From Sphaerisporangium corydalis (GTDB taxonomy: Bacteria > Actinomycetota > Actinomycetes > Streptosporangiales > Streptosporangiaceae): a stretch of DNA of 64,000 nucleotides. The translations under genes and the position numbers were made by a program. Where the stretch lies: NCBI RefSeq assembly GCF_025506355.1, contig NZ_JANZYP010000011.1, positions 1-64,000 on the forward strand, in the 5' to 3' direction. Every line of letters starts with the position of its first letter. Position 1 is the stretch's first letter. Positions 1 through 9,129 of this stretch are shown piece by piece. A model generated the notes under the pieces. It searched no databases. It was not told the origin of the DNA and saw only the letters and a program-made list of their open reading frames with translations.

Positions 1-791
1 AGGGGGGTCAGGTCTTGGGGGGTCAGGCGGTGGGAGGGGTCTTTGCGGAGGAGGCCGGTGATCGCGTTGGCCAGTCGGCCGGGGCGGGTGATCGGGGGGA
101 GGAGGGCGTCGGTGACGGCGCGCATCGTCGCGACCGGGGTGCTCCGGCGGAACGGTGAGCGTCCTTCGAGGGCCCAGAAGAGCGTGACCCCGAGGGACCA
201 CAGGTCGGAGGGCGGTCCCAGGCGGTGGCCGTTGATCCGTTCCGGCGCCATGAACTCCAGGGTCCCCGGCAGGGTGTTGTGCGCCGTGAGGTCGCTCTGG
301 CCGCCTATCTGGGCGATGCCGAAGTCGACCAGGAACACCTTGCCCGCCTCGCCGATCACGATGTTGGCGGGCTTGACGTCCCGGTGCAGCACGTCGGCCG
401 TGTGCGCGGCCGTGAGCGCGCCGAGCACACGACGGCCGATGCGCGCCAGCTCACCCTCGTCCAGCGGGCCGTCCTCGATCAGGTCGGCGAGCGTACGGCC
501 CTGGACGTAGGCCATGACGATCCAGGGAGGGTCGGCGTCGACGAGCACGTCGTAGATGGGGACGATGCCGGGGTGCGCGATGCGTGCGGCGGCCCGCGCC
601 TCGACGAGCATCCGCCTGCGGCGCACCGACGGGTCCTCGCCGCCGGGGGACAGCACCAGCTCCTTGATGGCGACCCGGCGCCTGAGCAGCTCGTCGTCGG
701 CGAGCCAGACGGTGCCCATGCCTCCCGCGCCGAGAGGGCGCAGGAGCCGGTAGCGCTCCTGGATCACCTGGTTCCTGCTCCCGGACGTCAC
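1..791 (-). CDS. Serine/threonine protein kinase, N-terminal part (runs off the left edge)
   Basis: Reading the minus strand from a GTG at 791 gives an uninterrupted Hanks-type kinase domain of about 263 codons; the C-terminus lies outside the window. Visible landmarks are the glycine-rich loop LGAGGMGTVW (residues 20-29), the ATP-binding lysine in VAIKEL (Lys43), the catalytic loop HRDVKPAN (Asp138) and the metal-binding VDFGIAQ. The GTG has only a weak ribosome site, and no better start lies downstream before the glycine loop. It sits 119 bases after the DUF4407 gene on the same strand, so the two may be co-transcribed. Actinomycete kinases of this type usually carry a membrane segment and a sensor domain after the kinase domain; here that part cannot be seen. 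The substrate is unknown. Confidence 0.9.
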   Translation of the reverse strand, partial: MTSGSRNQVIQERYRLLRPLGAGGMGTVWLADDELLRRRVAIKELVLSPGGEDPSVRRRRMLVEARAAARIAHPGIVPIYDVLVDADPPWIVMAYVQGRTLADLIEDGPLDEGELARIGRRVLGALTAAHTADVLHRDVKPANIVIGEAGKVFLVDFGIAQIGGQSDLTAHNTLPGTLEFMAPERINGHRLGPPSDLWSLGVTLFWALEGRSPFRRSTPVATMRAVTDALLPPITRPGRLANAITGLLRKDPSHRLTPQDLTP

Positions 792-910
792 GGGCGGCTC
801 ACTGGCGGTCGTCGGGGTTGGGCTCGGCTGCTTCGGGGGGTGGTGCTGAGCGTCACTGGTGGCTCGCTGGTCGTCGTAGAGGCGGGGGTGGTCGTGGGGC
901 CACCGGTGGG

Positions 911-2470
911 TTACTGGTCGTCGTCGGGGAAGAGTTCTATGCCGCGGGAGCGTTCGGAGCGGGGGCCGCGGGAGTCGGACATGGAGGCGGTGCGGGAGTC
1001 GGCCATCTCGCGGCGTAGGGCCTCGTCCTCCATCGAACCGTGGTCGGGGTCGGGATCCAGGTCGGGGCCGAGGTCGGACAGGGTGACCGAGTTGACCCTG
1101 GTACGGGAGTCCGGCGAGGACTCGGGGATGGTGTCCGGGCGGCCGGTCTCCTGACCCGGAGCGGAATGCCATTGACCAGGATCCTGAGCGGTATTCCATT
1201 GACCTGGATCCGAGGCGCCATGTCGTTGACCCGGATCAGAGGCACCATGCTGTTGGCCCTGTTCGGAGGTGGTGTTCCGTTGGCCGGGGTCTGAGGTGGT
1301 CTGGTGTTGGTCTGGGGAGGGGTCTCGGGTCCAGATCGCTCGTATGCTCGCCGATCCGCCGTTGACGCCGTTCGCCGATCGCGCGGTGAAGTTCTTCCTG
1401 GCCTCGCGGAACTCCCGCTGGGCGACCAGTGCCTGGACCTTCTCGTAGTTGCCGGGTTTCTGCATCAGCTTGACCGCCACCGGGAGGCACTCGATCAGCA
1501 GGAACAGCAGGAACAGCAGGAGCCGGGCCCCGTTGAGGGTGAGGTCCTTGCCGGACACCTCGTTGAGCGCCCGCAGCCTGATCAGCAGCCCGTTGACGGT
1601 CGAGTTCTCCGCGTCGAACGAGGCCTGCAGGTCGTTCTGCCGCCGTACCGCCGCGTCGAGCTGCGTACGGACCTTGGGCAGCTCCTCGCGGGCGGAGTCG
1701 AGGCGGATCCGCTTGGCGCCGGTGTCGGTCGCGGTGAGTTCCCGTTTGCGTGCCTCGATCTGCCTGTTGAGCCTGTCCACCCGGCTCTTGGCCTTGAAGT
1801 AGTCGGTCCTGCTCGCCTGGGACAGGACGCCGTCGCCCTTGCGGGGGCAGGCCGGCCCGCCGTAGAGCTGGCACTGCCACTCGTCGTAGTGCTTCTTCGC
1901 CTGGACCTGCTGGGCGTCGCGCTCGGCGGTCAGCGACCTGATCCTCGGGTCCTTGGCCGGGTCCTGCGGCACCTCGCCCCCGGAGGCGATCACCTTCTGC
2001 AGGTCGGCGGAGGACGCGCGCAGGCGGGCGACCTCCTTGCCGATCGTGCCCCGCTCCTGCTCCTGGGCGAACGAGTCGGCGCGGGACTGCCGCATCTCGA
2101 CGATCTGGGCGTCGATCTCGGACTTGAAGATCTGGAGGACCAGCGGGGTGGAGATGACCACGCCCAGGAGCACGGCCATCAGGATGCGGGGGACGGCCAG
2201 CCGCCACCGTCGCGGCCCGTCGGTCTGGATGGAGCCGACCAGCCAGCGGTCGAGACTCATGATCGCCAGACCCCAGATGACGCTCGCCGGGACGGCGATG
2301 TAGAGGGGGGCGCCGAGGGCGCTGTGCAGGGCGAAGGCCATGGAGACGGTGGCCAGGACGCTGGTGGTGAGCACCGCTCCGCCGATGCCCTCGAACTTGC
2401 CGCGTTCGGACGGGCAATGTTCGAGGATCTCGGGACGGGCACCGGATAGGACGATCAGCAACTTTCTCAT
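911..2470 (-). CDS. DUF4407 family membrane protein
   Basis: A 519-residue protein matching the DUF4407 architecture: three hydrophobic segments near the N-terminus (about residues 32-50, 56-74 and 92-113), a long charged alpha-helical or coiled middle (115-310), and a fourth membrane segment (about 316-336). The last 180 residues are hydrophilic and contain a tandem run built on Asp-Pro-Gly-Gln (residues 383-441), which is probably disordered. The ATG at 2470 is preceded by an AGGAAA-type ribosome site. The molecular function of DUF4407 is not established. It is divergent from the GTPase system genes and directly upstream of the protein kinase gene on the same strand, so a membrane signalling role is possible but unproven. 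Confidence 0.85.
   Translation of the reverse strand: MRKLLIVLSGARPEILEHCPSERGKFEGIGGAVLTTSVLATVSMAFALHSALGAPLYIAVPASVIWGLAIMSLDRWLVGSIQTDGPRRWRLAVPRILMAVLLGVVISTPLVLQIFKSEIDAQIVEMRQSRADSFAQEQERGTIGKEVARLRASSADLQKVIASGGEVPQDPAKDPRIRSLTAERDAQQVQAKKHYDEWQCQLYGGPACPRKGDGVLSQASRTDYFKAKSRVDRLNRQIEARKRELTATDTGAKRIRLDSAREELPKVRTQLDAAVRRQNDLQASFDAENSTVNGLLIRLRALNEVSGKDLTLNGARLLLFLLFLLIECLPVAVKLMQKPGNYEKVQALVAQREFREARKNFTARSANGVNGGSASIRAIWTRDPSPDQHQTTSDPGQRNTTSEQGQQHGASDPGQRHGASDPGQWNTAQDPGQWHSAPGQETGRPDTIPESSPDSRTRVNSVTLSDLGPDLDPDPDHGSMEDEALRREMADSRTASMSDSRGPRSERSRGIELFPDDDQ
1148..1324 (-). repeat. Coding tandem repeat, DPGQ-type
   Basis: Within the DUF4407 gene the encoded protein repeats a unit of roughly 9-10 residues centred on S/D-D-P-G-Q followed by R/W-N/H-x-A/T. 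About five imperfect copies are present. The DNA copies share short blocks such as TTGACCCGGATC on the plus strand, so copy number may vary between strains. Confidence 0.7.
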
Positions 2471-2713
2471 CTATTTCCTCTCCGGAATCGCGCACCAGGC
2501 GGAGCCGCCCACATCCTAAATCACTCTTCCCGCCTTCCATCGATGTGCGCCGCGATTAGGCTATACATGTAACTGGATATGTTCATTGAAGCGGGTTTCG
2601 GGGGGTGGATGGGGTGAGGCCGAATGCCGCTTCTGGGACTCCAGCTCGACGGTTGTGGGCGTGATTTAAGAGGGAATGACCGATTTTCACCAGACCCAAG
2701 CTGGGGGCCGTAA

Positions 2714-4234
2714 TTGACCGAGTCTGGTGAGGACCTCCTGCGCAGGGCTCTCACCGAGGCGATCGCGGAGCTCGCCGGCTCCCGGCGCCTCGTCGTGGTC
2801 GAGGTCGCCGCCGAGGGCGTCACCGCCTTCGACCTTCATCGGGACGAGGCCGGCACGTCGCGCGGCCGGGAGAGACCGATGACCCGATGGGCCGGGCAGA
2901 CGGCGGAGGGGGGAGGCGACGGCGCGACCCCGTCCCCCTTCGAGGAGGGAAGCGAGGGCGCGACCCCCGCCGAGGGAGGACGCGACGGCGCGACCGCGTT
3001 CCCCGCCGAGGAGGCCGCCGTCAGGGCCACGTGGCTGCCGGTGGACGCCCGGGTGGTCCTCGTCCGGTCGGCGCCCGACGGCGGCCCGGTCGGCCGGGCG
3101 ATGGAAGCGCTGCGGGCCGCCCGCCCGGACGCCCTGGCCCTCAACGGAGGCGGCGTCCCCGTCGCCGTCCTGCTCCGCGAGATCGTCGCCGCCGAGCCGC
3201 TGCGCCGGCCGTACGACCTGGTCGTGCTGCGGCGGCACCCGGTCACCGGGCGGCTGCGGCTCGCCTGTCAGCCGCTGTTCGCCATGGAGACCCGGCGCGG
3301 CGCGCTTTCCGAGGTCACCGTCCAGTGCGAGCCGAGCGACGAGCGGGGCACGGTGTTCGCCGTGGTGGCCTGGCAGGACCGGCGGCCGGTGCTGGTGTCG
3401 GTCCACGCCGTGAAGCTGCCGCCGGGACGCTACGAGGTCACTGCGATGCTGGAGCGCCCGGGCCGGGTCCGTTTCTCCGGCCTGCCCTCTCTCACCCGGG
3501 AGGACCGGAGCTGGACCGAACTGGTGTCCTCGGTGCCCGCCCGGCTCGGCCCCCCGTCCGGTCCCGCCCACCTGATCTGCGCCGTGGAGACCACCGGCCC
3601 CGAGGTCCAGCTCGGCGAGCGGCTCAGGCGGGTCAGCCAGCTCGTCACGGAACTGGCGGGCGAGCTGTCCGGCCTGCTCCAGGTCTCCCTGGTCACCTAC
3701 GGCGCCCACTCCTACGACCCGAGGATTCCCGAGCGACCGGTCGACGTCGTGGACTGGGAGGTCTCGCCCGACGACGCCCAGGAGTCCCTGAAGATCCTCG
3801 AGGAGTCCCGGGCGGGGCGCGCTACCGGTCACGGGGCCGCCGAGCCCGGGTACCCGTACGCGGCGCAGGTCGAGGACATGCTGGCGGAGGTGGCCGGCAG
3901 GCTCGGCCCGCCCGGCGGGCGGCGGCGGACGGTGCTGCTGACGGTGGGGGCCCGGCCGCCGCATCCGCCCCGCAGGCACGCCTCGGAGATCCTGCCCTGC
4001 CCGCGCCGCGTCGACTGGGAGCGGCAGGTGCGCGACCTCCAGCGGCACCCGGGCCTGGTGTTCGGCGCGATCTGCGACCAGCCCCCTGAGCGGGCGCACC
4101 CCGCCTGGGCCCGCCTGGGCGAGAACGCGTCGGCGCATCTGGACACCCTCGACCCCCAGGGGTTCTGCGCGGACCTCGGAGTGACGGCGCCCGGGGTCCA
4201 GCGGGTGCCCTTCCCCCTGATGGCGATGCCATGA
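2714..4234 (+). CDS. vWA-like protein of a predicted GTPase conflict system
   Basis: A 506-residue protein of unassigned function. The start is a TTG at 2714 with a G-rich ribosome site (GGGGG) seven bases upstream; no ATG fits better. The N-terminal half has a low-complexity insert with three imperfect copies of a G-A-T unit (DNA about 2905-3010). The second half (from about residue 280) alternates strands and helices, beginning with HLICAVETTG and followed by LLQVSLVTYGAH. This suggests a von Willebrand A-like fold in which the metal-binding DxSxS motif is replaced. It lies 36 bases upstream of the GTPase gene and in the same order as the following GAP1 genes, so it probably belongs to that system. 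The vWA assignment is inference from the segment pattern only. Confidence 0.6.
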   Translation: MTESGEDLLRRALTEAIAELAGSRRLVVVEVAAEGVTAFDLHRDEAGTSRGRERPMTRWAGQTAEGGGDGATPSPFEEGSEGATPAEGGRDGATAFPAEEAAVRATWLPVDARVVLVRSAPDGGPVGRAMEALRAARPDALALNGGGVPVAVLLREIVAAEPLRRPYDLVVLRRHPVTGRLRLACQPLFAMETRRGALSEVTVQCEPSDERGTVFAVVAWQDRRPVLVSVHAVKLPPGRYEVTAMLERPGRVRFSGLPSLTREDRSWTELVSSVPARLGPPSGPAHLICAVETTGPEVQLGERLRRVSQLVTELAGELSGLLQVSLVTYGAHSYDPRIPERPVDVVDWEVSPDDAQESLKILEESRAGRATGHGAAEPGYPYAAQVEDMLAEVAGRLGPPGGRRRTVLLTVGARPPHPPRRHASEILPCPRRVDWERQVRDLQRHPGLVFGAICDQPPERAHPAWARLGENASAHLDTLDPQGFCADLGVTAPGVQRVPFPLMAMP

Positions 4235-4270
4235 CGGGCATATCAGCGTGTAGACGGAATGAGGTCCTAG

Positions 4271-5281
4271 GTGAGCAGTGACCAGGGAAGACGACCGGGT
4301 GATCCGCACAGCATCGCGATCTGGGGCGCTCCGGGCAGCGGCAAGACCACGTTCCTCGCCGCGCTGAACATCGCGCTCATCCTCAAGAACGGCCCCTGGA
4401 GGATCATCGGTGCCGATCCCGGCTCCCTCGACTTCCTGAAGGAGATGACCGACAAGCTCACCCATCAGCGGCGGTTCCCCGAGGCGACCAGCACCTTGAG
4501 CGACTACCGCTGGCTGCTGAGCCGGAGACCCGAGGAGCAGGTCAAGGGGCTTCTCGGCAGGCGTAAGGGGAGCCCGGCCTGGCGGATCGGCGTCAACGTG
4601 CTGGACGCGCCCGGCCGCTCGTTCGGCGCCGAGCGCACCGGGCACGGCACCGACAGGGAGGCGCTGATCGACGAGCTGGCGCTCAGCAGGGGCATCGTCT
4701 ACCTGTTCGACCCGATCCGCGAGCTGACCGACGGCGACGCGTTCTCCCACCTGCACGGGGTGCTGGCCGACCTGGCCGGGCGGATGCTCGCGAAGGACGA
4801 GTTCGGCGACGACATGCTGCCCCACTACCTCGCGGTCTGTGTCACCAAGTTCGACGAGATCAAGGTGCTGGAGACGGCGGAGAAGCTGGGACTGCTGGGT
4901 TATCCCGAGGACGTCCAGGAGAGCCCGAGGGTCGACGACGAGGACGCCGAGGAGCTGTTCCGTGAGCTGTGCGCCGCCTCGCCCAGCGGCAACGCGCGGC
5001 TGGTGCTGCCCACGCTCAACCAGTTCTTCCACCCGGAGCGGATCAAGTTCTTCGTGACGTCGTCGATCGGCTTCTACGTCGATCCCGAGAAGGGCCGGTT
5101 CGACCCGGACGACGTCCAGAACCTCACGCCGGAGGCGTCGGCGGACGGCCCGCAGGGGCCGGGCTCGGGGAACCGGATCCGGATTCGCGGGCCGGTGGGC
5201 CCGATCAACGTGATGGAGCCGATGATCTGGCTCGGCCAGCGCATGGCGGGCGAGCAGCAGGGCAAGGAGGCCGGCGGTTGA
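4271..5281 (+). CDS. TRAFAC-type P-loop GTPase (DO-GTPase-like) of a GTPase-associated system
   Basis: A 336-residue P-loop GTPase. The Walker A motif GAPGSGKTT is at residues 19-27, a DAPG switch (G3-type) follows around residue 117, and the base-specificity motif TKFD appears in VCVTKFDEIK. These three motifs in this order identify a small GTPase-like domain. The family resembles the double-GTPase proteins linked by comparative genomics to GAP1 partners in multicellular bacteria. The start is a GTG at 4271 with GAGG six bases upstream. The stop codon overlaps the TTG start of the next gene, implying translational coupling and equal expression. In predicted systems of this type the GTPase is thought to act as a nucleotide switch controlling effector partners. 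No effector domain is fused here. Confidence 0.8.
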   Translation: MSSDQGRRPGDPHSIAIWGAPGSGKTTFLAALNIALILKNGPWRIIGADPGSLDFLKEMTDKLTHQRRFPEATSTLSDYRWLLSRRPEEQVKGLLGRRKGSPAWRIGVNVLDAPGRSFGAERTGHGTDREALIDELALSRGIVYLFDPIRELTDGDAFSHLHGVLADLAGRMLAKDEFGDDMLPHYLAVCVTKFDEIKVLETAEKLGLLGYPEDVQESPRVDDEDAEELFRELCAASPSGNARLVLPTLNQFFHPERIKFFVTSSIGFYVDPEKGRFDPDDVQNLTPEASADGPQGPGSGNRIRIRGPVGPINVMEPMIWLGQRMAGEQQGKEAGG

Positions 5282-7278
5282 GCGGGCGGACCCGGGTCAC
5301 CGCCGAGTGGGCGGTGTGGGGGAAGAGGTCCGGCACCCGGGACGACTACGGGATCCTGGACTGCAGCAAGGGCCCGCTGAGCCGCGACGACTTCGCCGAG
5401 ATCATGACCCGGTACGCGCCGGGGACGCTCGAGCACCTGCCCCAGGTGACCCTGAGCTGGGTCGGCGGCGGCGACACCGCCTACATCGGCATGGCGATCC
5501 AGGACTGGTCGGGCAGGCAGGACGGCCTGAGCCGCGACATCGCCGAGACCCGCTACTTCGGCGTCCCCTACGCCCAGGCCGCCGCGTCGCCGGTGTCCTA
5601 CACGGCGCTCCACCACGCGTTCGACGTGTGCGCCCTGCCCGTCGCGGGGCCGCTGTCGGTCGAGGTGGACGTGCTGGACCCGCATGCCATCGCGGAGACG
5701 GTCGACAAGACGGTCATGGGCGCCGCCTCCCTGCTGCTCACCGGCAAGGAGGTCTGCGTCGTCCGTGGCGAGTCGGTGCCGATGCCCGACCGGCTGCGGT
5801 TCCTGGACGCGGTGGCCGCGCTCCTGCCGTACGGCCTGCGGACCCGGCTGACCGCCTCGACGTGGACCGACAGCTCGGCCAAGCACCGCATCATGCTGTC
5901 GTTCGCCAAGCACGCCAGGGAGGGGGCGCACTCGGTCGTGTGGGGGGCGTACGAGAATGAGCACCCCCTGCGCCACGACGTCGCGACCCGGTACTTCGAG
6001 ACGCTGCTCGCGGGCTCACCCGAGGACCTCGTCGGCAGGCTTGCCATGATGACCGAGCCGATGTCCTTCCGGACCGCCGGGCACCAGACCCTGGCCCTGC
6101 TCGACGACTCCCGGCAGACGCTCGTACACGCCGGGTGGCCCGGCCCGCCGGGCCGCACGGCCGGTGAGGACCTGAACCTCTGCGCCGACTTCATCGGGCA
6201 CAAGAGGCACCAGGAACTGAAGGACCCCCTGGAGCGCCTCTACCACCTTCTTGTCGCCGCCAGGCTCACCGACGACGAGGTGCGGGGCAACCGGGAGATC
6301 ATCGAGGGCCGGTCGCTCCTGCGGGCCGGGCCGAGGTCGCTCGGCGGGCTGCGGGACCGCTTCTACGACGTCGTCCTGGCCGCCGGCTACGGGCCCGAAC
6401 TGACCCTGGAGGGGCTGGGGGACGTCCGGCGGAGCGCCCCCGACCTGCCGAGGCCGCTGGTGCTGGCCATGGCGCGCATGCCCCCGGCGGAGCCCGCCGT
6501 CTCCCTGCGGCTGGTGTCCTGCCTCGACGGGGAGGAGCAGGCCCGCGCGCTCGCGGCGCTGCAGACCGCGGACCTGGTCAGGGCCGCCGCGCGGGAGCCG
6601 TTCGACGAGGACATCCTGTGGATGGCCTACACCGAGCTCGTCGCGCGCGGCGCCGACGGCGGCACCGAGGACACCGGCATCGCGGCGGCGCTGTACGAGC
6701 ACGGCTACCTCGCCGACGCCGTCGAGGCGTGCCATCCGCAGGACGGCGACATGCGGTTCACGATGTTCCGCCACCTGCTGACCGCCGCGTACGGGACCGC
6801 GCTGGACCGGCAGGCGTACGAGGAGATCGTCGGCTGCCCGGCCGTGCCGCGGTCGGTGTCGCTGACCGTCGCGGCGTCGAGCCTGTACGGGTGGGAGTCC
6901 GAGCGGGTGCTGATGGAGGCGTTCGTCCGCCACGCCCAGCTCGACCCGGCGACCCGGAACCAGGTGCGGGAGTGCCTGGCCGCCCCGGCCTCCCGCGAGC
7001 GCGCGCCCGCGCTCCATGAGCACCCCCCAGCGTCCCGCGAGCGCGCGCCCGCAACCCGTGAGGTCGTCAAGGAGTCCCTCGGCCCCGGGCCGTCGTTCGC
7101 GGAGGGTTCGCTCCAGCAGCGTGACGGCAACGAGTTCGTGGCCATGTTGCGCCAGGAGCCGCGATCCGGTGGCCACGGCTGGCCCGAACCCTGGCGCATC
7201 ACATTGATCGTGGTACTGGGCGTCGGTTTCGTGTGCGGCCTGATCTATCTGGTCATCATCCTCGTTCTCCAGTCGTAG
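5278..7278 (+). CDS. GAP1-like GTPase-associated protein with C-terminal membrane anchor
   Basis: A 666-residue protein. Its TTG start (5278) overlaps the TGA of the GTPase gene and is preceded by AAGGAGG at ideal spacing, so the unusual start is well supported. The first 230 residues (beginning RVTAEWAVWG, with motifs such as LDAVAALLPYGLR) are shared with the next gene and match the N-terminal region of GTPase-associated protein 1. A helical middle region follows, then a short Ser-Arg-Glu-Arg-Ala-Pro-Ala repeat (two copies near 7003 and 7033). The protein ends in a single hydrophobic helix (about residues 641-664) with no residues to speak of after it, which is a tail-anchor arrangement. 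The protein would place the system at the membrane. Its biochemical activity is unknown. Confidence 0.75.
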   Translation: MSGRTRVTAEWAVWGKRSGTRDDYGILDCSKGPLSRDDFAEIMTRYAPGTLEHLPQVTLSWVGGGDTAYIGMAIQDWSGRQDGLSRDIAETRYFGVPYAQAAASPVSYTALHHAFDVCALPVAGPLSVEVDVLDPHAIAETVDKTVMGAASLLLTGKEVCVVRGESVPMPDRLRFLDAVAALLPYGLRTRLTASTWTDSSAKHRIMLSFAKHAREGAHSVVWGAYENEHPLRHDVATRYFETLLAGSPEDLVGRLAMMTEPMSFRTAGHQTLALLDDSRQTLVHAGWPGPPGRTAGEDLNLCADFIGHKRHQELKDPLERLYHLLVAARLTDDEVRGNREIIEGRSLLRAGPRSLGGLRDRFYDVVLAAGYGPELTLEGLGDVRRSAPDLPRPLVLAMARMPPAEPAVSLRLVSCLDGEEQARALAALQTADLVRAAAREPFDEDILWMAYTELVARGADGGTEDTGIAAALYEHGYLADAVEACHPQDGDMRFTMFRHLLTAAYGTALDRQAYEEIVGCPAVPRSVSLTVAASSLYGWESERVLMEAFVRHAQLDPATRNQVRECLAAPASRERAPALHEHPPASRERAPATREVVKESLGPGPSFAEGSLQQRDGNEFVAMLRQEPRSGGHGWPEPWRITLIVVLGVGFVCGLIYLVIILVLQS

Positions 7279-7301
7279 CCGGTTCGCCCAGTGAGGTTCC
7301 G

Positions 7302-8921
7302 TTGATCGTGCGAATCACCGCCGAGTGGGCGCTTTGGGGGAAACGGCCGGGTACGCGGGACGGGGACGGCGTCCTGTCGTGCAGCCAGGGATGGCTCGGC
7401 CCCGTCGACTTCGGCGAGATCATGACCCGGTACGCGCCGGGGACCCCGGCCGAGCTGCCCCAGGTGACGGTGAGCTGGGTCGGCGGCGGGCCGGACGCCC
7501 GCCTCGGGCTGGCCGTCCAGGAAGGGTCCGACGGGCGGGACGGGCTGGGCCGCGACATCGTGCTGACCCGCTACTTCTGCGCGCCGTTCGCCCGGCTCGC
7601 CGCCGGGCCGGTGTCGTACGGCACCCTCTACGAGAGCATCGCGGGGTGCGTCCTGCCGGTCGAGGGGCCGCTCGTCCTCGATGTGCCGCCGCTGGACCCC
7701 GCGGCGCTGGCCGCCGCCGCCGACGAGACCGCCGTGGGCGCGGCGGCGCTGCTGCTCGACGGGAAGCGGGTGTGTGTGGTCGGCGGGGAGAACGTGCCGC
7801 TGCGCGACCGGCTGCGGTTCCTGGACGCGGTGGCCGCGCTGCTGCCGTACGGGTTCCGGGCCAGGCTCACCGCCTCGACGTGGACCAGCAGCGCGACGCG
7901 GCATCGGATCAAGCTGTCGTTCGCCAGGCACGCCCCGGAAGGGGCGCACGCCGTCCCGTGGGGCCGGCCGGTGACGATCCCCGCGGACCAGGAGACCGGG
8001 CACCGGTACCAGCGGGCCCTGACGAGCCTCGGCGGACTCGCGGGGCTGGTGGCCCGGTTCGCGCGCGAGACCGAGCCGAGGCCGATGAACGCCGACGACC
8101 GCGCGGCCGTCCTCGCCAGGTTCGGCGGCCAGGACCCGGACCTTGATCGGAGGCCGGACCGGGACCAGGACCTGTACCCGGAGTGGGACCTGGACCTGGA
8201 CCTGGATCGGGGTCGGCACCGGGACCCGGACCCCGGCGTGGACGTGGACCTGGGCCGGGACGGGGATCTGGGCCGGGACCGGGATCGGGACATTGACCTG
8301 GATCTGGAAGACGGGGCGTCGGAGGCGGCGCCGGGCTCGTTGGGCGCGCTCCTTGCGTCACTGCCGGTTCACGAGCTCGCCGGCGCGGTGCTGCGGCAGC
8401 CTGACGACCTGTTCGCGCGGGCGGTGTTCTCCGAGCTCACGACGCGGGGCGAGGACCCGGCCGAGCGCGCCGAGATCGGCAGGACGCTGGGGGAGTGCGG
8501 GCAGCTCGTGGCCGCGATCCAGCGGCTGCACCCCGGGGACCCCGAGGCCCAGCGCCGCAGGCACCAGGCGCTCCTGACCGCGGCGTACGGCCCCGCGCTC
8601 GACCGGCGGGCGCTGGAGGAGGTGTTCTTCTCCCCGTCGCTGACGCCGTCGGCCCCGCTGCTGGCCGCGATGGCCCTGATGTGCGCGCCCGACGTCCGGC
8701 GGCTGCTGGTGGAGGCCGTCTTCCTGGACGTCCTCGGCCGCAGCGGCGTCGCCCGCGCGACGGTCGAGCGGATCCACGCCCTGTTCGCCGGGCAGGCGAC
8801 GGGCACGGCGCAGGACGGTTCGGTGGCCGGCCGCCTCTTCGGCCTGCTCGACCCCGATCGCGGCCAGAACGCGTCGAACGGCCCCGACCGCAACGGGCCC
8901 GCCGGCGGCCACCCCTCATAG
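7302..8921 (+). CDS. GAP1-like GTPase-associated protein, paralogue without membrane anchor
   Basis: A 539-residue paralogue of the preceding gene: the opening RITAEWALWGKRPGTRD and the segment LDAVAALLPYG recur. The best start is a TTG at 7302 with GAGG five bases upstream; a GTG at 7308 is an alternative. Between residues about 280 and 338 lies a striking linker made almost entirely of Asp, Leu, Arg and Gly, which separates the GAP1 N-terminal module from a helical C-terminal module. The C-terminal tail helix of its neighbour is absent, so this copy should be soluble. The two copies probably arose by tandem duplication and may form a heteromeric complex with the GTPase; that is inference. 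Confidence 0.7.
   Translation: MIVRITAEWALWGKRPGTRDGDGVLSCSQGWLGPVDFGEIMTRYAPGTPAELPQVTVSWVGGGPDARLGLAVQEGSDGRDGLGRDIVLTRYFCAPFARLAAGPVSYGTLYESIAGCVLPVEGPLVLDVPPLDPAALAAAADETAVGAAALLLDGKRVCVVGGENVPLRDRLRFLDAVAALLPYGFRARLTASTWTSSATRHRIKLSFARHAPEGAHAVPWGRPVTIPADQETGHRYQRALTSLGGLAGLVARFARETEPRPMNADDRAAVLARFGGQDPDLDRRPDRDQDLYPEWDLDLDLDRGRHRDPDPGVDVDLGRDGDLGRDRDRDIDLDLEDGASEAAPGSLGALLASLPVHELAGAVLRQPDDLFARAVFSELTTRGEDPAERAEIGRTLGECGQLVAAIQRLHPGDPEAQRRRHQALLTAAYGPALDRRALEEVFFSPSLTPSAPLLAAMALMCAPDVRRLLVEAVFLDVLGRSGVARATVERIHALFAGQATGTAQDGSVAGRLFGLLDPDRGQNASNGPDRNGPAGGHPS
8140..8318 (+). repeat. Asp/Leu/Arg low-complexity coding repeat
   Basis: About 60 codons inside the second GAP1-like gene consist of alternating GAC/GAT with CTG, CGG or CCG, giving a run of D-L-D, D-R-D and D-P-D units. 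The DNA has many near copies of GGACCTGGA and GGGACC, so it is prone to slippage. The reading frame stays open. Confidence 0.75.
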
Positions 8922-9129
8922 GGGCCGGTCCTGGCCGGGCGGGCGGTTCGGGCGCAGGCCGTCCCTGGTCGGGCGGGGGGCCGTTCGCCGGTCGGGGAAA
9001 GGCTTCTCTCAGAGTGCGCTTTTCCTTAGGGGAGGGGCCTTCTGGGCCTGCGGAGGAGGGAGATGGGTGGGTAACGTTGCGTCGTCAGAGAGCAGGGCCC
9101 GTCGACGGGTCGATCTTGGGGGAGTGGGC

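Noticed and set aside
2687-5032. Minus-strand frame of 781 codons
   Set aside because: Antisense of the vWA-like and GTPase genes.
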